NCBI RefSeq assembly: GCF_003697785.1
Contig: NZ_QOKZ01000010.1
Location: 62,001 to 126,000, forward strand
Source of the DNA: Paracoccus alkanivorans
GTDB lineage: Bacteria; Pseudomonadota; Alphaproteobacteria; Rhodobacterales; Rhodobacteraceae
Length of the DNA: 64,000 bases
Reading direction: 5' to 3'
Shown in pieces: positions 7,913 through 16,941 of the stretch. Numbering within the stretch: position 1 is the first letter of the stretch; every line of letters begins with the position of its first letter. The notes beneath the pieces were generated by a model. It ran no database searches, was not told where the DNA came from, and saw only the letters and a program-made list of their open reading frames with translations. Both the position numbers and the translations under genes were made by a program.

Positions 7913-8581
7913 TCAGGCAAACAGCCGGGGCGTCACAAGGGCGGAGCCGCGCAGGCCCCGCAGCGATTTCGCACCTGCCAGCACCGCCAGGTCGACCAGC
8001 GGCTCTATCAGCACGACCAGCATATAGGCCGCGCCGAATGTGGCGATGCCACGGATGCCGCCCGCAAGACCCTGGCCGTAGATCGCCCAGAACGCGACCC
8101 ATGCCACGATTCCACCCTGATACGCCATGGAGAGCGCCAGGGCCTGTCCGTAGCGCAGATCGACATAACCCGTTCCCGGCGCGACGATCCGCGTCGCCAG
8201 CGCCTGCAGCGCGAAAAGCGGCACCAGCAGGGTGGTGATATTCATCCCGTATTGCGGCAGGTCGAAGGGCGCGAAGAACATTCCCTGCAGCAGCAGCCCC
8301 AAGGCCAGCCCGATCGCGGCGGGGGCCGCCCCGAACAGCAGGAACAATGTCGAGCCGAGGATGAAATGCACTTCAGAGACTCCGACGGGGAAATGCGGCA
8401 GGATCTCGAAGAAGGTAAATACAGCGGCGGTCGTCAGCGCGGCGCGCCCGGCCAGCGAGGGCAGGCCGCGTTCGCGTAGCGCTTCCCAAACCAGCTTCAG
8501 CGTATAGCCGCCCGCGGCGGCGGCAGTGGCATAGCTCAGCGCGATTTTCGCGCCGGTGACGATTCCGGGTTCGATATGCAT
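7913..8581 (-). CDS. CbiM-like cobalt ECF transporter permease, solitary
   Basis: 222 residues, strongly hydrophobic with about six membrane segments. It starts MHIEPG, close to the metal-binding MHIPDG start of CbiM, where the free N-terminus and His2 coordinate Co2+. The block SEVHFILGSTLFLLFG followed by LPQYGMNITT is typical of the CbiM family. No cbiN, cbiQ or cbiO is adjacent, so ATPase partners are elsewhere or it works alone. AAGGAG lies 6 nt before ATG 8581, directly downstream of a cobalamin riboswitch. That supports a role in cobalt or corrinoid supply. Confidence 0.82.
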   Translation of the reverse strand: MHIEPGIVTGAKIALSYATAAAAGGYTLKLVWEALRERGLPSLAGRAALTTAAVFTFFEILPHFPVGVSEVHFILGSTLFLLFGAAPAAIGLALGLLLQGMFFAPFDLPQYGMNITTLLVPLFALQALATRIVAPGTGYVDLRYGQALALSMAYQGGIVAWVAFWAIYGQGLAGGIRGIATFGAAYMLVVLIEPLVDLAVLAGAKSLRGLRGSALVTPRLFA

Positions 8582-8629
8582 GTCAGTCTCCTTGTGCCGT
8601 CACACCCGACGGCGTTGGCGTTATGCCTG

Positions 8630-8828
8630 ATGGCCGGTCTCCTGGCTCGCGGATCGTCGCGCGGCTTCGGCCTTCCCAGCCCGCGTTTGGGGGCCAGTGG
8701 CACGGATGAAGCGCGCTCTCCGCATACAGTCGCGGGGGCGGCTGAGGCTTGGGGCGCGGCGGGATGCCTTGCCCTTCCCCATTCCCGATGAAGCCCGACG
8801 CATCATTGCGTCTTTGCGGGCACCGATC
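8630..8828 (-). promoter_or_regulatory. Cobalamin riboswitch
   Basis: Read on the minus strand the region carries the landmarks of the AdoCbl riboswitch in order: TCGGGAATG..., CCGCCCCCGCGACTGT, GCCACTG, GGGAAGGC, and the B12 box GAGCCAGGAGACCGGCC (end at 8631-8648). It ends about 50 nt before the cbiM-like start, where the AAGGAG lies, so translation or transcription of cbiM-cobF should fall when B12 is plentiful. The 5' boundary is approximate. Confidence 0.93.
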
Positions 8829-8862
8829 AGGGGTTCAGCTAAAGATGATCGTGGCAGCCGGG

Positions 8863-10209
8863 TCAAGCATTCTGTGCCCGTGCGATAAGGTGGAAAAAGC
8901 TTCCACTGACCTGTCCACCGCTTTCCATGGCCCGGAAGGACCCGGTTTCGGGAATCGTGTCTCCATTCGCATCGCTGACGCGGGCCAGCGGCGCATCGGG
9001 CTGTGACAGGATGGTGGCATAGTGGAATTCGTGCCCACGCATCGCTTCGCCCGGAGCGAGGCCGGCCAGCGGGGCGATCAGCCGCGCGAGCCGATAACCC
9101 AGATGCATGCGCCGTTTATGAAAGCTGGTCTCCAGCCCCAGAAGGCCGGCCATCCGGTGGCGCTGTCCTTGCACGTCTACCAGCCCGGCACCCAGGGCCA
9201 TGTAACCGCCGCATTCGCCATGCACGGGGCGCGTCCGGGCAAAACGGGTCAGTTTTTCGCGAAAGAACCCTGCCGCGGCGAGGCGGCCTGCATGAAGTTC
9301 CGGATATCCCCCAGGCAGCCAGCACGCATCGGCGCTTTCATCCGGGGCCTCGTCGGCCAGGGGCGAGAAAGGTAGGATCGTTGCCCCCTGCCTCCGCCAT
9401 TCCGCGAGCAGATGTGGATAAATGAAAGAAAAACCCGCATCGCGGGCCAGCGCGATCCGCCCGCCCGGGGGTGGCGCTGGACGGTGCGGCATGGTTTCGG
9501 ACTGGCTGTGCGAGGCGGCTGCGGCAATGATGGCGTCCAGGTCGCAATGGGCAACGATGAAGGCGCCCGCATTGTGCAGGATGCTGTCCAGCCCGGCGGT
9601 TTCCTCGGCCTGCACCAGCCCAAGGTGCCGCTCTGGCAGTTCGATATTCCCTTGCCGGGGCAGGGCGCCCAGAACCGCGATTCCGGCCTCGGCCATTCCC
9701 TTCCGGATCAGCGCTTCGTGACGGGGAGAGGCGACGCGGTTCAGCACCACCCCGGCGAAAGGCATATCCGGACGGAGCGTGGCGAAACCCTTGGCCATGG
9801 CCGCCGCCGATTGCGCCTGCCCCGAGACATCGAGGATCAACAGAACAGGCCAGCCCATCAGCGCAGCGATCTCGGCGCTGGAGCCGATACCGGTTTCGCC
9901 GGGTTTCGCCACCCCGTCGAACAGGCCCATCGAGCCCTCGGCCAGTATCAGGTCTGCGTCCCGTCCGGCGGCGGCATGAGCGGCAAGCTGGCCCGGACTC
10001 ATGGCCCATGTGTCCAGGTTGAACGACGCCCTGTTCGAAGCAGCGAGATGAAAGGCGGGATCGATATAATCGGGGCCGCTTTTGAAAGGCTGGACTGACA
10101 GGCCGCGCGCGCGTAACGCCGTCAGCAACCCCAGCATAAGCACCGTCTTGCCGGTCCCGGAGGAAGGGGCGGAGATGAGCAGGCCTGGGGGTGCCGTGCT
10201 ATTGGACAT
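8863..10209 (-). CDS. cobB: Cobyrinate / hydrogenobyrinate a,c-diamide synthase
   Basis: 448 residues. N-terminal ATP-binding half with P-loop SAPSSGTGKT and GPDYIDPAFH. C-terminal class I glutamine amidotransferase with the nucleophile Cys in HGECGGYM and a late HEFHYA. It amidates the a and c side chains of (hydrogeno)byrinic acid with glutamine and ATP. I prefer ATG 10209 (MSNSTAPPG), because AGGTG lies 9 nt upstream; ATG 10218 and GTG 10221 are also in frame. The gene lies upstream of the riboswitch, with its stop 34 bp before the aptamer, so the riboswitch should not control it. Confidence 0.93.
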   Translation of the reverse strand: MSNSTAPPGLLISAPSSGTGKTVLMLGLLTALRARGLSVQPFKSGPDYIDPAFHLAASNRASFNLDTWAMSPGQLAAHAAAGRDADLILAEGSMGLFDGVAKPGETGIGSSAEIAALMGWPVLLILDVSGQAQSAAAMAKGFATLRPDMPFAGVVLNRVASPRHEALIRKGMAEAGIAVLGALPRQGNIELPERHLGLVQAEETAGLDSILHNAGAFIVAHCDLDAIIAAAASHSQSETMPHRPAPPPGGRIALARDAGFSFIYPHLLAEWRRQGATILPFSPLADEAPDESADACWLPGGYPELHAGRLAAAGFFREKLTRFARTRPVHGECGGYMALGAGLVDVQGQRHRMAGLLGLETSFHKRRMHLGYRLARLIAPLAGLAPGEAMRGHEFHYATILSQPDAPLARVSDANGDTIPETGSFRAMESGGQVSGSFFHLIARAQNA

Positions 10210-10300
10210 CCTGCACATCACCTGTAACGCTTTGTAGGATCATGCCGTTGTATTCCAGGCATTTATGCAAAGAAGAAGATCGCTCGTTCTTCTTCTTTGT

Positions 10301-10348
10301 CCAAATACCTCGGGGAGTCGCGCGGCACGCGCGACGGGGCAGCGCCCC
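10301..10348. repeat. Double-hairpin intergenic element, CAAATA-CTCGGGG type
   Basis: CCAAATACCTCGGGG (10301-10315) is followed by two stems: GTCGCGCG/CGCGCGAC (10317-10335, triloop) and GGGGC/GCCCC (10336-10348). It lies between the cobB start and the GST stop. A relative is at 57571-57620. Elements of this form recur at gene ends in Paracoccus and Rhodobacter genomes as I recall; role unproven, possibly terminators. Confidence 0.6.
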
Positions 10349-10366
10349 CGGCCAACGTAACACCCG

Positions 10367-11224
10367 TCAGCTCTTCTTTGGCAGCTTGTCGAAATCCGAG
10401 GCATCGTGGCGCTCGTCCATCTGCTCCCACGGTTCACCGTTCCTGCGGTTGACAATCCGGCCGCGCTGCACGGCGGGCCTTTCGGCGATCTCATCTGCCC
10501 AACGCCGCAAATGCTTGTATTCCGAGACGTTCAGAAACTCTCCCGCATCATACTGATTGCCGAAGACGAGATTTCCATACCACGGCCAGATCGCCATGTC
10601 GGCGATAGTGTATTCTTCGCCACCGATGAAGCGGCGCTCGGACAAGGCGCTGTCCAGAAGATGCATCTGCCGCTTGGTCTCCATGGTGAAACGGTCGATG
10701 GGATATTGCATCGGATAGGGCGCATAGGCGTAGAAATGCCCGAAGCCACCGCCCAGATAGGGGGCGGCCCCCTGCAGCCAGAACAGCCAGTTCATCGCTT
10801 CGGTCCGGGCGGCATGCTCGCGTGGCAGGAAGCGCCCGAATTTCTCGGCCAGATACAGCAGGATATGGCCGGATTCGAAAACGCGGACCGGTTGATCTCC
10901 GGAACGGTCCACCATTGCAGGGATCTTGGAGTTCGGATTGACGGCGACGAAACCCGAAGAGAACTGATCGCTGTCGCCGATGCTGATCAGCCAGGCGTCA
11001 TATTCCGCGCCGCTCTCTCCGGCGGCAAGAAGTTCTTCCAGCATGATCGTGACCTTCTGCCCATTGGGCGTGGCCAGCGAATACAGCTGGAACGGATGCT
11101 TGCCTACCGGCAGGTCCCGGTCGAATTGCGCGCCAGAGGTGGGCCGGTTGATCCCCGCCCATTCGCCGCCATTTTCCGCATCCCAGGTCCAGACTCTGGG
11201 GGGCTGATATTGCGTATCGTTCAT
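10367..11224 (-). CDS. yghU: Nu-class glutathione transferase (YghU-like disulfide oxidoreductase)
   Basis: 285 residues. An extended N-terminal arm (YQPPRVWTWD, NRPTSG) precedes the thioredoxin-like GST domain with LATPNGQKVTIMLEEL and NPNSKIPAMVD, then ESGHILLYLAEKFGRFLP and an all-alpha C-terminal domain. This arrangement is that of YghU/YfcG, which use glutathione to reduce disulfides and peroxides in the cytosol. ATG 11224 has AGGAG 7 nt upstream; the frame runs open further upstream but without family similarity. It is a single gene, divergent from glcB. Confidence 0.9.
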   Translation of the reverse strand: MNDTQYQPPRVWTWDAENGGEWAGINRPTSGAQFDRDLPVGKHPFQLYSLATPNGQKVTIMLEELLAAGESGAEYDAWLISIGDSDQFSSGFVAVNPNSKIPAMVDRSGDQPVRVFESGHILLYLAEKFGRFLPREHAARTEAMNWLFWLQGAAPYLGGGFGHFYAYAPYPMQYPIDRFTMETKRQMHLLDSALSERRFIGGEEYTIADMAIWPWYGNLVFGNQYDAGEFLNVSEYKHLRRWADEIAERPAVQRGRIVNRRNGEPWEQMDERHDASDFDKLPKKS

Positions 11225-11513
11225 GATGTGATCTCCTGAGGGGACGCCCGAGACATAGCGGAACCCGTCGGGGCTGCGCAATTCGGAACTGAGGATATCG
11301 TGACGGGGAGGCGAAGGCGGTGTATTCCGCGCTCCTTTTTTCGATGCCCCGGAAAATTTTTCTCGAATCTCTTGGAAGTGATCGCGGCTTGGCTTAGCTC
11401 GGGTTTGAGTTTCGGTCTGCAACGGTATACCGGGACATCCGAGAAAATGCGGAAGCGCCGCATCGGCATGACCTTTGGGGCCGTGCCGGTAACCAGACAA
11501 AAGGTCCGAGAAG

Positions 11514-13670
11514 ATGGAAGCCACATATATCCAGCGCCACGGTTTGGAAATCGACCGGGGTTTCGCCCGTTTCATCGACGAACAGGTCCTGCCGGGAACG
11601 GATATCGCTGCGGATCGCTTCTGGTCGGGTTACGCCGAACTGCTGGATGGCTTTGCCGCGGAAAACCGGACCCTGCTTGCCCGGCGTGACGAATTGCAGA
11701 CGGCCATCGACGAATGGCACAAGGCTCGTGGTAACCAGCCTTGGGATGCGGCAGCCTATCGGGCCTTTCTGACCGAGATAGGCTATCTGGTGCCCCAGCC
11801 CGCACCATTCAGCGTCGAGAACGGTGCTGTCGACCCGGAGATCGCCAGTGTTGCCGGGCCGCAACTGGTCGTGCCGGTCAGTAATGCCCGCTTTGCCCTG
11901 AACGCAGCCAATGCGCGTTGGGGCTCGCTTTACGATGCGCTTTACGGGACCGATGTGATGGGGCCGCCCCTGGCAGGCGGCGGGATCGACCCGGCTCGCC
12001 GCGACGCCGTCGTGGCGCGGGCGGCGCAATTTCTGGGCGAGATATTCCCGCTGGCATCGGGCAGCCATTCCGGGGTTTCGGAGTATCGCGCCGATGCGGA
12101 TGGGCTGGTTGCGATTATGGGCGGGGCAGAGGTCAGACTGGCCGATCCGTCGGCATTCATCGGTACGCGGCAGGAGGGCGGGGATACCGCATATGTGCTG
12201 CGGCATCACGGGCTGCATGTCGAACTGGTTATCAATCCCGATCATCCGATCGGGGCGGCCTCGGCTTCGGGCCTGCGCGATGTCGTGATCGAGGCTGCGC
12301 TGACCGCGATCCAGGATTGCGAGGACAGCGTTGCCGCCGTCGATGCCGAGGACAAGATCGGGGTTTACGGTAACTGGCTGGGGCTGATGAAGGGCGATCT
12401 GGCCGAGACATTCGAGAAGGGCGGCAAGAGCATGACCCGCCGTCTGGCCGGTGACCGCGAAGTGATGCGGCCGGATGGCGGCAGGATCATCCTGCCGGGA
12501 CGCGCCTTGCTGCTGGTGCGCAATGTCGGCCTGCTGATGAGCACGGATGTGGTGCGACGGAATGGCGAGGACACACCCGAGGGACTGTTGGATGCGATGG
12601 TGACCGTCGCCTGTGCCCTGCATGACCTGAAGCGAGGGGAAGGCCCGCGCAACAGCCGTGCGGGCTCGATCTATGTCGTCAAGCCGAAGATGCATGGCCC
12701 GGATGAGGCGGCGTTCACCGACCGGGTCTTTGCCCATGTCGAGAAGGTCATGGGTCTGCCCGCCAATACCGTCAAGCTGGGCCTGATGGATGAAGAGCGG
12801 CGGACCTCGGCCAATCTGGCCGCCTGCATCCATGCGATCCGTAACCGGGTGGTTTTCATCAATACGGGCTTTCTTGACCGCACCGGGGACGAGATTCACA
12901 CCTCGATGCAGGCAGGCGCCTTCGTCGGACGCGAGGGAATGCGGAATTCCGGCTGGCTGAAAGCCTATGAGGATGGCAATGTGCTGATCGGGCTGGCCTG
13001 CGGGATGCGTGGCAAGGGGCAGATCGGTAAGGGCATGTGGGCCAAGCCCGACGCCATGGCCGAAATGCTGGCGGCCAAGATCAACCATCCGATGGCGGGG
13101 GCGAATACTGCCTGGGTCCCCAGTCCGACCGCCGCGACCCTGCATGCGCTGCATTACCACAAGGTCGATGTGGCCGCGCGGCAGGAGGAACTGGCGGGTG
13201 AAACGATGCCCGATCCCGATCTGCTGCTGACCCCCGCGCTGATCGGCGACAAGCCAGTGTCGCGCGACGAGATCTTGCGCGAGGTCGATAACAGCTGTCA
13301 GGGTATCCTGGGCTATGTCGTGCGGTGGGTCGATCAGGGGATCGGCTGCTCCAAAGTGCCGGATATCGATGACGTGGCCTTGATGGAGGACCGCGCCACC
13401 TGCCGGATCAGTGCGCAATACATGGCGAACTGGCTGGAGCAGGGGCTGGTCAGCCACGATCAGGTCGAGGACGCGCTGCGCCGCATGGCCGCCAAGGTCG
13501 ATGGACAGAATGCGGGCGATCCTACTTATATCCCGATGGCTCCGTCATTCGATGGCCTGGCATTCGCGGCAGCCCGCGACCTGATCTTTGACGGGGGGCG
13601 TCAGCCCTCGGGATATACCGAACCGGCGCTTCATGCCCGGCGCAAGGAGGCAAAGGCTCTGCGCGGCTGA
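11514..13670 (+). CDS. glcB: Malate synthase G
   Basis: 718 residues, the usual length of isoform G. It condenses glyoxylate with acetyl-CoA to malate. Family landmarks include INPDHPIG, DCEDSVAAVDAEDK (metal-binding acidic residues) and GRALLLVRNVGLLM. Later come GSIYVVKPKMHGPDEAAF, MDEERRTSANL and the substrate loop FINTGFLDRTGDEIHTSM. It stands alone, divergent from yghU across 289 bp in which I recognise no named operator. Glyoxylate could come from glycolate, from malyl-CoA lyase or from isocitrate lyase elsewhere. Confidence 0.96.
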   Translation: MEATYIQRHGLEIDRGFARFIDEQVLPGTDIAADRFWSGYAELLDGFAAENRTLLARRDELQTAIDEWHKARGNQPWDAAAYRAFLTEIGYLVPQPAPFSVENGAVDPEIASVAGPQLVVPVSNARFALNAANARWGSLYDALYGTDVMGPPLAGGGIDPARRDAVVARAAQFLGEIFPLASGSHSGVSEYRADADGLVAIMGGAEVRLADPSAFIGTRQEGGDTAYVLRHHGLHVELVINPDHPIGAASASGLRDVVIEAALTAIQDCEDSVAAVDAEDKIGVYGNWLGLMKGDLAETFEKGGKSMTRRLAGDREVMRPDGGRIILPGRALLLVRNVGLLMSTDVVRRNGEDTPEGLLDAMVTVACALHDLKRGEGPRNSRAGSIYVVKPKMHGPDEAAFTDRVFAHVEKVMGLPANTVKLGLMDEERRTSANLAACIHAIRNRVVFINTGFLDRTGDEIHTSMQAGAFVGREGMRNSGWLKAYEDGNVLIGLACGMRGKGQIGKGMWAKPDAMAEMLAAKINHPMAGANTAWVPSPTAATLHALHYHKVDVAARQEELAGETMPDPDLLLTPALIGDKPVSRDEILREVDNSCQGILGYVVRWVDQGIGCSKVPDIDDVALMEDRATCRISAQYMANWLEQGLVSHDQVEDALRRMAAKVDGQNAGDPTYIPMAPSFDGLAFAAARDLIFDGGRQPSGYTEPALHARRKEAKALRG

Positions 13671-13942
13671 GGCTTTGAACTTCCAGCGATGGAACGCTCC
13701 GAATGCGCCGTATGAAAGCGGAGCTTGCGGGGAAGGGGGGGTATGGGCGAGGTGATTGCCGGCCTTCCGGTTCGGTGGTTCTCGCCTTCGATGTCGTTTT
13801 CCGCGATCTCAGCCTCCCTGATGTTCAGGTAAGGGGAGGGTGATAACCGGGAACCGGCATCCCGGACATGACCGCATGAGGCAGGATCCTGCCGGGGCAG
13901 TCGATAGACGACGGGCGACAAGGCCCGGGATACGTGGGCGGG
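13671..13942. other. Convergent intergenic region with a perfect palindrome
   Basis: It separates glcB (plus) from the ABC operon end (minus). It contains GGCAGGATCCTGCC at 13880-13893, a 14-bp perfect palindrome, but no T-run, so I do not call a terminator. No gene seen. Confidence 0.4.
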
Positions 13943-14677
13943 TTACGCGATCTGCCCGAGAAAATTCTGCAGGCGTTCGTTTTTCGGGGAACCAAAGAAC
14001 GCTTCCGGTGCGTTTTCCTCGACGATCAGGCCCTTGTCCATGAAGATCACCCGATCGGCCACGGCGCGGGCGAATTCCATCTCATGCGTGACGCAGAGCA
14101 TGGTCATCCCCTCGCGGGCAAGATCGATCATCGTGTCCAGCACTTCCTTGACCATCTCGGGATCGAGCGCCGAGGTCGGCTCGTCGAACAGCATGATACG
14201 GGGCTTCATGCACAGCGCGCGGGCAATGGCCACGCGTTGCTGCTGTCCGCCGGACAGTTGGGCGGGGTATTTGCCGGCCTGTTCGGGGATCTTCACCCGC
14301 TCCAGATAGCGCCGCGCGGTTTCCTCCGCCTCGGCGCGCGGGGTCTTGCGGGTCTTCATCGGGGCAAGCATGCAGTTTTCCAACACGGTCATATGCGGGA
14401 ACAGGTTGAAACTCTGAAAGACCATGCCAACGTCCTGCCGCACCTTGGCGACATTGTCACCTCCGGCAGTCAGTTCGACGCCGTCCACGGTGATGGTGCC
14501 GGATTGGATCGGTTCAAGCTGGTTGATGGTGCGGATCAGCGTCGATTTTCCCGAGCCGGAGGGGCCGCAGATGACAATACGCTCGCCCCGTTCGACTGTC
14601 AGATCGATATCGACCAGCGCGTGAAAATCGCCGTAGAACTTGTTCACGGCGCGCATGATGATGGCGTGTTCGGTCAT
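13943..14677 (-). CDS. Polar amino acid ABC transporter ATP-binding protein
   Basis: 244 residues, GlnQ/GltL/HisP size. Walker A is GPSGSGKSTL, the signature is LSGGQQQRVAIARAL, Walker B is IMLFDEPTSALD, and the switch His is in CVTHEMEFA. It energises uptake together with the two permeases upstream on the same strand. I start at ATG 14677 (MTEHAIIM) with AGGGA in front, rather than the longer frame from 14710. It is the last gene of a permease-permease-receptor-ATPase operon under a LacI-type operator. Confidence 0.93.
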   Translation of the reverse strand: MTEHAIIMRAVNKFYGDFHALVDIDLTVERGERIVICGPSGSGKSTLIRTINQLEPIQSGTITVDGVELTAGGDNVAKVRQDVGMVFQSFNLFPHMTVLENCMLAPMKTRKTPRAEAEETARRYLERVKIPEQAGKYPAQLSGGQQQRVAIARALCMKPRIMLFDEPTSALDPEMVKEVLDTMIDLAREGMTMLCVTHEMEFARAVADRVIFMDKGLIVEENAPEAFFGSPKNERLQNFLGQIA

Positions 14678-14728
14678 GATCCGTTTCCCTGAAAGGGCAC
14701 CCGGCTGCAATGGGCCGGGTGCATTTGA

Positions 14729-15526
14729 TCACTCGGCATTCTTCACGAAATCGGGCAGGGGTTCGCCCAGCCATTTCTCGTGGATTTCGTCGAGCGTGCC
14801 GTCGGTGCGGGCTTCACCGACGAAGCCGTTGATCTTTTCGAGCAGCGCATCCGAACCCGGAGCAACCGCGATGCCCTGCACCTGGCTGGACAGATCGAAT
14901 TTCTTGTCGAAGCGATCGCCCGTCGCGCTGGCGATCTGCGACATGACCACGTTCGAGGCGCCGATGAGCTTGACCTGTCCCGACATCAATGCCTGCACGG
15001 CGCTCGCATCGTCGTCGAAACGGCGGATATCGGCGCCTTCCGGGGCAACTTCGGTGACGCCCGTGTCCTGTGTCGAGGCGCGCGCGACTGCGATCGACTG
15101 GCCATCAAGGCCACCTGCCTCCGTCACCTCCAGTGACGAGTCGCCATAGACCGCGATGCTGATGCCTGCATAGGGAGTCGAGAAGTCGACTTTCTGCGCC
15201 CGCTCCTCGGTGATACCGAGTGAGGCGACCAGCACATCGACCTGTCCCGACAACAGGTAGGGAATCCGGTTCGGTCCGGTCACCGGCACGATCTCGGGGG
15301 TTACGCCCAGATATTCGGCCAACGCCTTGCCGACATCGGCGTCATATCCGTCCGGCTTGCCGGCAGTGTCAAGAATGCCGAATGGCGGGAAATCCACCAG
15401 CATTCCGATCTTGACGGTGCCGGCGGACTCGATGGCCTCCAACTCGGCAGCCAGCGAGGCTCCGGCGAAGCCTGCGGCCAGAGCGCTGGCCGTAATGGCT
15501 GTGAAGATGCGGCGGTTCAGTTTCAT
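14729..15526 (-). CDS. Polar amino acid ABC transporter substrate-binding protein
   Basis: 265 residues, SBP family 3. An N-terminal signal peptide (KLNRRIFTAITASALAAGFAGASLA) is cleaved before AELE. The receptor motifs FPPFG, DGYDADVGKALAEYLG and NRIPYLLSGQVDVLVASLGIT are those of GlnH/HisJ/FliY-type receptors. The ligand cannot be read from sequence. The gene lies between the permeases and the ATPase, 21 bp after the second permease. Confidence 0.92.
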   Translation of the reverse strand: MKLNRRIFTAITASALAAGFAGASLAAELEAIESAGTVKIGMLVDFPPFGILDTAGKPDGYDADVGKALAEYLGVTPEIVPVTGPNRIPYLLSGQVDVLVASLGITEERAQKVDFSTPYAGISIAVYGDSSLEVTEAGGLDGQSIAVARASTQDTGVTEVAPEGADIRRFDDDASAVQALMSGQVKLIGASNVVMSQIASATGDRFDKKFDLSSQVQGIAVAPGSDALLEKINGFVGEARTDGTLDEIHEKWLGEPLPDFVKNAE

Positions 15527-15547
15527 GTTTCTCTCCTCCTTGGGGTT

Positions 15548-16204
15548 CTAACGGGTGATTGCGCGACGCATGCGCGCTTCCATATGCCGGGCCAGCAGGG
15601 ATAACGGCCAGCACAGGATGAAATAGAGTATTGCGACCGTGCCAAAGACCAGGAACGGTTTGAAGGTCGCATTGTTGATGATCTGGCCCGCGCGGGTCAG
15701 CTCGGTAAAGCCGATGATCGAGGCAAGCGAAGTGCCCTTGATCAGCTGCACCAGAAAGCCGACGGTCGGCGCGGTGGCGACGCGCATCGCCTGCGGCAGG
15801 ATCACGTGGCGCATCCGGTCCGGATAGGACAGTGACAGGGCGGTGGCGGCCTCGGTCTGGCCCGAGGGCACGGCCTCGATGGCGCCGCGCCAGATCTCTC
15901 CCAGATAGGCGCTGGCATGCAGGGTCAACGCGACCGCGGCGGCGAGCAGCGGATTGATCGGCAGGCCGACGACCGCAAGGCCGAAATAGACCAGGAAAAG
16001 CTGCATCAGTAACGGCGTTCCCTGGAAGATCTGGATGAACCCTGCCGCCATGCGGCGCAGCGCCTTGCTGTGCGAGGTTCGCGACAGCGCGATCAGCAAC
16101 CCTCCCATGGCGCCGCCCAGGAACGCGATGGCAGACAGGATCAGCGTCCAGCGAACTGCGGAGACGATGAACAGAATATCGGCAGAGGAAAACTCGCGGA
16201 TCAT
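15548..16204 (-). CDS. Polar amino acid ABC transporter permease
   Basis: 218 residues with about five membrane segments, HisM/GlnP type. The EAA loop that contacts the ATPase is EAATALSLSYPDRMRHVILPQA. The start is 1 bp from the stop of the other permease, so the two are a translationally coupled pair. The family feature GTPLLMQLFLVYFGL sits in the second segment region. Confidence 0.92.
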   Translation of the reverse strand: MIREFSSADILFIVSAVRWTLILSAIAFLGGAMGGLLIALSRTSHSKALRRMAAGFIQIFQGTPLLMQLFLVYFGLAVVGLPINPLLAAAVALTLHASAYLGEIWRGAIEAVPSGQTEAATALSLSYPDRMRHVILPQAMRVATAPTVGFLVQLIKGTSLASIIGFTELTRAGQIINNATFKPFLVFGTVAILYFILCWPLSLLARHMEARMRRAITR

Positions 16205-16205
16205 A

Positions 16206-16874
16206 TCAGCGCCCCGCCGGATAGGTGAAGAAGGCCCGCCGGATGGCCGAGAACAGTGTCGAAAAGCCGAATGCCAGCAGGAAATACAGGATTGTCAGCA
16301 CTAGGTAGATCTCGAAACTGGCAAAGGTCTGCGCGTTCAGATCGGCCCCGGCCGAGGCAAGGTCATTGGCCGATATGACCGAGACTACGCTGGAGGTCAG
16401 CATCAGGTAGATGAACTGGCTGGTCAGGGACGGATAGATGTTGCGCAGCGCGGGTTTTAGAATCACGTAACGGAAGATTTGCGCCGGGCTCAGGCCAAGC
16501 GCCCGGCCGGCCTCGATCTGCCCCTGCGGAATGGATTCGATGCCTGCGCGGATGATCTCGGTGCCGTAGGCGCCGACATTGATCACCAATGCTACCAGCG
16601 CGGCGACATTCGGGGACATGCTGATTCCCGCCGCCGGAAGGCCAAAGAAGATGAAGAAGATCTGCACGAGAAATGGCGTGTTGCGGATTACCTCGACATA
16701 GATATCGATCAGCCAGCGGAGAGGTCGGATGCCCGATGTCTTGGCCACCGCCCCCAGCACCGATACGACCAGCCCCAGAACCATTGCCATCAGTGACAGG
16801 CGCACCGTCAGCCATGCGCCGTAAAGCAGCAGGTCAAGATTGTCTAATACGGGCTGGAAGTTGAATTGATACAT
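16206..16874 (-). CDS. Polar amino acid ABC transporter permease (first gene of operon)
   Basis: 222 residues, HisQ/GltK type. It has NTPFLVQIFFIFFGLP and the EAA loop EAGRALGLSPAQIFRYVILKPA. It is the promoter-proximal gene: a perfect 20-bp palindrome lies 33 bp upstream of its start and matches a site in front of the neighbouring LacI-type gene. The four-gene set therefore looks like a regulated high-affinity uptake system rather than a housekeeping one. Confidence 0.92.
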   Translation of the reverse strand: MYQFNFQPVLDNLDLLLYGAWLTVRLSLMAMVLGLVVSVLGAVAKTSGIRPLRWLIDIYVEVIRNTPFLVQIFFIFFGLPAAGISMSPNVAALVALVINVGAYGTEIIRAGIESIPQGQIEAGRALGLSPAQIFRYVILKPALRNIYPSLTSQFIYLMLTSSVVSVISANDLASAGADLNAQTFASFEIYLVLTILYFLLAFGFSTLFSAIRRAFFTYPAGR

Positions 16875-16906
16875 CTGCCCTCCCCTGCGGATGTCGCGAT
16901 TCCATT

Positions 16907-16926
16907 AATTTAGAACGATCTAAATT
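16907..16926. promoter_or_regulatory. LacI-type operator of the ABC operon
   Basis: AATTTAGAACGATCTAAATT has 8-bp perfect arms around ACGA. It lies 33 bp before the first permease start, where a repressor would cover the promoter. The core TTTAGAACGAT recurs at 17987-18003. Confidence 0.85.
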
Positions 16927-16941
16927 GCGCAAAATGAAAAG

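Noticed and set aside
11394..13457. 687-codon open frame antisense to malate synthase G
   Set aside because: High-GC codon bias keeps the antisense frame open. It lies almost wholly inside glcB and has no recognisable domain.
13880..13893. GGCAGGATCCTGCC as a terminator
   Set aside because: Perfect palindrome but no loop room and no T-run. Kept only as a note in the intergenic entry.
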